DNA from: a virus
Virus record (IMG/VR): IMGVR_UViG_3300025162_000622
Coordinates: 1-31,239 of that record
Strand: one strand, 5' to 3'
DNA length: 31,239 bases
This document shows, piece by piece, positions 30,588 to 31,239 of this stretch; the stretch's first letter is position 1, and each line of letters opens with the position of its first letter. The notes under the pieces are model-generated. The model was not told the origin of the DNA, searched no databases, and saw nothing but the letters and a program-made list of their open reading frames with translations. The translations under genes and the position numbers were made by a program.

Positions 30588-30881
30588 ATGGGCTTCTACA
30601 CTGATCCAGAGCCCCCTCTGACACCGGGCCGATACAAGCACTTCAAGGGTGGGTTCTATGAAGTGTTTGGGGTAGCTCGGTACTCTGAAGGTGATGAATG
30701 GGTGGTGATCTACAAGTCGGTAGATCACCCCAGGATTGTGGTTCGGCCTCTCAGGATATTCATTGAGAGAGTGTCTCTTCCTGATGGCACTGAAGTCCCC
30801 AGGTTTGAGTTGCTTTCTCCATCCATGCCTGGGCCTGCCACTGAACTAGAAGAAGTCATCCGTCGGCGTTTACCCCGTTGA
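30588..30881 (+). CDS. DUF1653-family protein
   Basis: 97 residues, ATG start two bases after the previous stop. LTPGRYKHFKGGFYEVFGVA, followed by WVVIYKSVDHPRIVVRPLRIF and VPRFELL, fits DUF1653 (PGxYxHFKGxxYxVxGxA...VxYxxl...W.RP...F). The family is a small beta-barrel-like domain widespread in bacteria and phages, of unknown biochemical function. A C-terminal helix (ATELEEVIRRRLPR) is added. Recognised from memory of the family pattern; confident. Confidence 0.85.
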   Translation: MGFYTDPEPPLTPGRYKHFKGGFYEVFGVARYSEGDEWVVIYKSVDHPRIVVRPLRIFIERVSLPDGTEVPRFELLSPSMPGPATELEEVIRRRLPR

Positions 30882-31105
30882 GGGGTTTCAATCTGCTCGG
30901 ACGTTCCGAGGACAAACAGATTAAACCGAAAACTCCCGTGAAGTCGGTGAAAGCGATGCTGAGAGAACGATACCGTTTCAGACGGAACAGTTCCTTGGGA
31001 TCTCCGTCCGTAGGAGCCTGTACCGTCAGGCCCAGAGCTTACTGTGAGGGGACTAGGATTCCTAGCACTCGCACAGCCCTAAAGTTGGTTACCCCAGTTT
31101 ATTGA
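30878..31105 (+). CDS. Possible small basic protein (weak)
   Basis: 75 codons from a TTG that overlaps the preceding stop (TTGA). The first part is lysine/arginine-rich (KPKTPVKSVKAMLRERYRFR) and could be a DNA-binding peptide, but the second half looks like untranslated sequence and the start codon is weak. A perfect stem CTCGGA/TCCGAG (30897-30911) and an inverted repeat CTAGGA/TCCTAG (31053-31065) lie within it. The 259-base stretch before the DnaX-like gene may instead be a leader region. Confidence 0.2.
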   Translation: MRGFNLLGRSEDKQIKPKTPVKSVKAMLRERYRFRRNSSLGSPSVGACTVRPRAYCEGTRIPSTRTALKLVTPVY

Positions 31106-31140
31106 GGTTCCAATGAACGGTAGCATGGGGTAAGTACCTC

Positions 31141-31239
31141 ATGTCCCTAGACACAACCTACCGTCCTAGAATCTACGATGACGTGCTCGGACAAGAGGGC
31201 ACGATCAGGGTGCTCCGTCAGTTCGTGCATACGGGCAAG
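31141..31239 (+). CDS. dnaX: DnaX-like clamp-loader ATPase, N-terminus only (cut by window edge)
   Basis: 33 codons from ATG 31141 to the edge, with GGGGTAAG ten bases upstream. The sequence TTYRPRIYDDVLGQEGTIRV followed by LRQFVHTGK matches the highly conserved start of DnaX/RFC small subunits (KYRPxxFdDvvGQexvvxxLxxal..g). The Walker A would lie just past the edge. Together with delta (6159), delta' (5548) and the clamp (26120) it completes a bacterial-type clamp-loading set. Confidence 0.85.
   Translation, partial: MSLDTTYRPRIYDDVLGQEGTIRVLRQFVHTGK

Overview
The window looks like part of a large tailed dsDNA bacteriophage genome: a replication, recombination and nucleotide-metabolism module. 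Genes are tightly packed, with many 4-base start/stop overlaps. GTG is used often as a start codon. There are several inteins and a homing endonuclease, and no ribosomal or housekeeping genes. The host cannot be named from this sequence. The reductase is of the adenosylcobalamin-dependent (class II) type, so the host would need cobalamin.

Layout. (1) Positions 1-3139 run leftward: a methyltransferase-like gene cut by the left edge, a small PD-(D/E)XK-like protein of the sce7726 type, and an unrecognised 306-residue protein. (2) Positions 3140-4557 form a 1.4-kb divergent intergenic region with no convincing gene. It carries two diverged copies of a 79-bp element, each with four tandem hexamers and a palindrome, plus many strong hairpins. 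It is a candidate origin, control region or structured RNA locus. (3) From 4558 to the right edge everything runs rightward, probably as one or a few operons. The order is: small protein, metallophosphoesterase, clamp-loader delta'-like and delta subunits, a class II ribonucleotide reductase broken into two genes around a GIY-YIG endonuclease, a Cys-rich small protein, a RecD2-like helicase with an intein, two unknown proteins, a putative ssDNA-binding protein, a RuvC-like resolvase, a RecA-like recombinase, the N-terminal half of a Rad50/SbcC ATPase, two paralogous DNA methyltransferases, an SbcD-like nuclease, a Cas4/RecB-like nuclease, a small coiled-coil protein, a DnaN-like sliding clamp, the C-terminal half of Rad50/SbcC, three unknown proteins, a TOPRIM primase, a degenerate phage metallopeptidase-like protein, a DUF1653 protein, and the start of a DnaX-like clamp-loader ATPase.

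Together these genes supply much of a bacterial-type replisome (clamp, delta, delta', DnaX, primase, SSB) plus recombination and end-processing enzymes (RecA, RuvC, SbcCD, RecD2, Cas4-like), DNA modification and dNTP supply.

The strongest unusual points are: a fractured reductase gene whose halves are tailed with split-intein fragments and separated by a translationally coupled GIY-YIG endonuclease gene; two more inteins in the same reductase, one exactly at its first redox cysteine; a methyltransferase with a duplicated, permuted middle module and no DPPY motif; a Rad50/SbcC ATPase encoded as two separate halves about 6 kb apart; and a short hydrophobic/acidic motif recurring at the C-termini of several replication and modification proteins. 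All assignments come from reading translations and motifs by eye; no database search was run.
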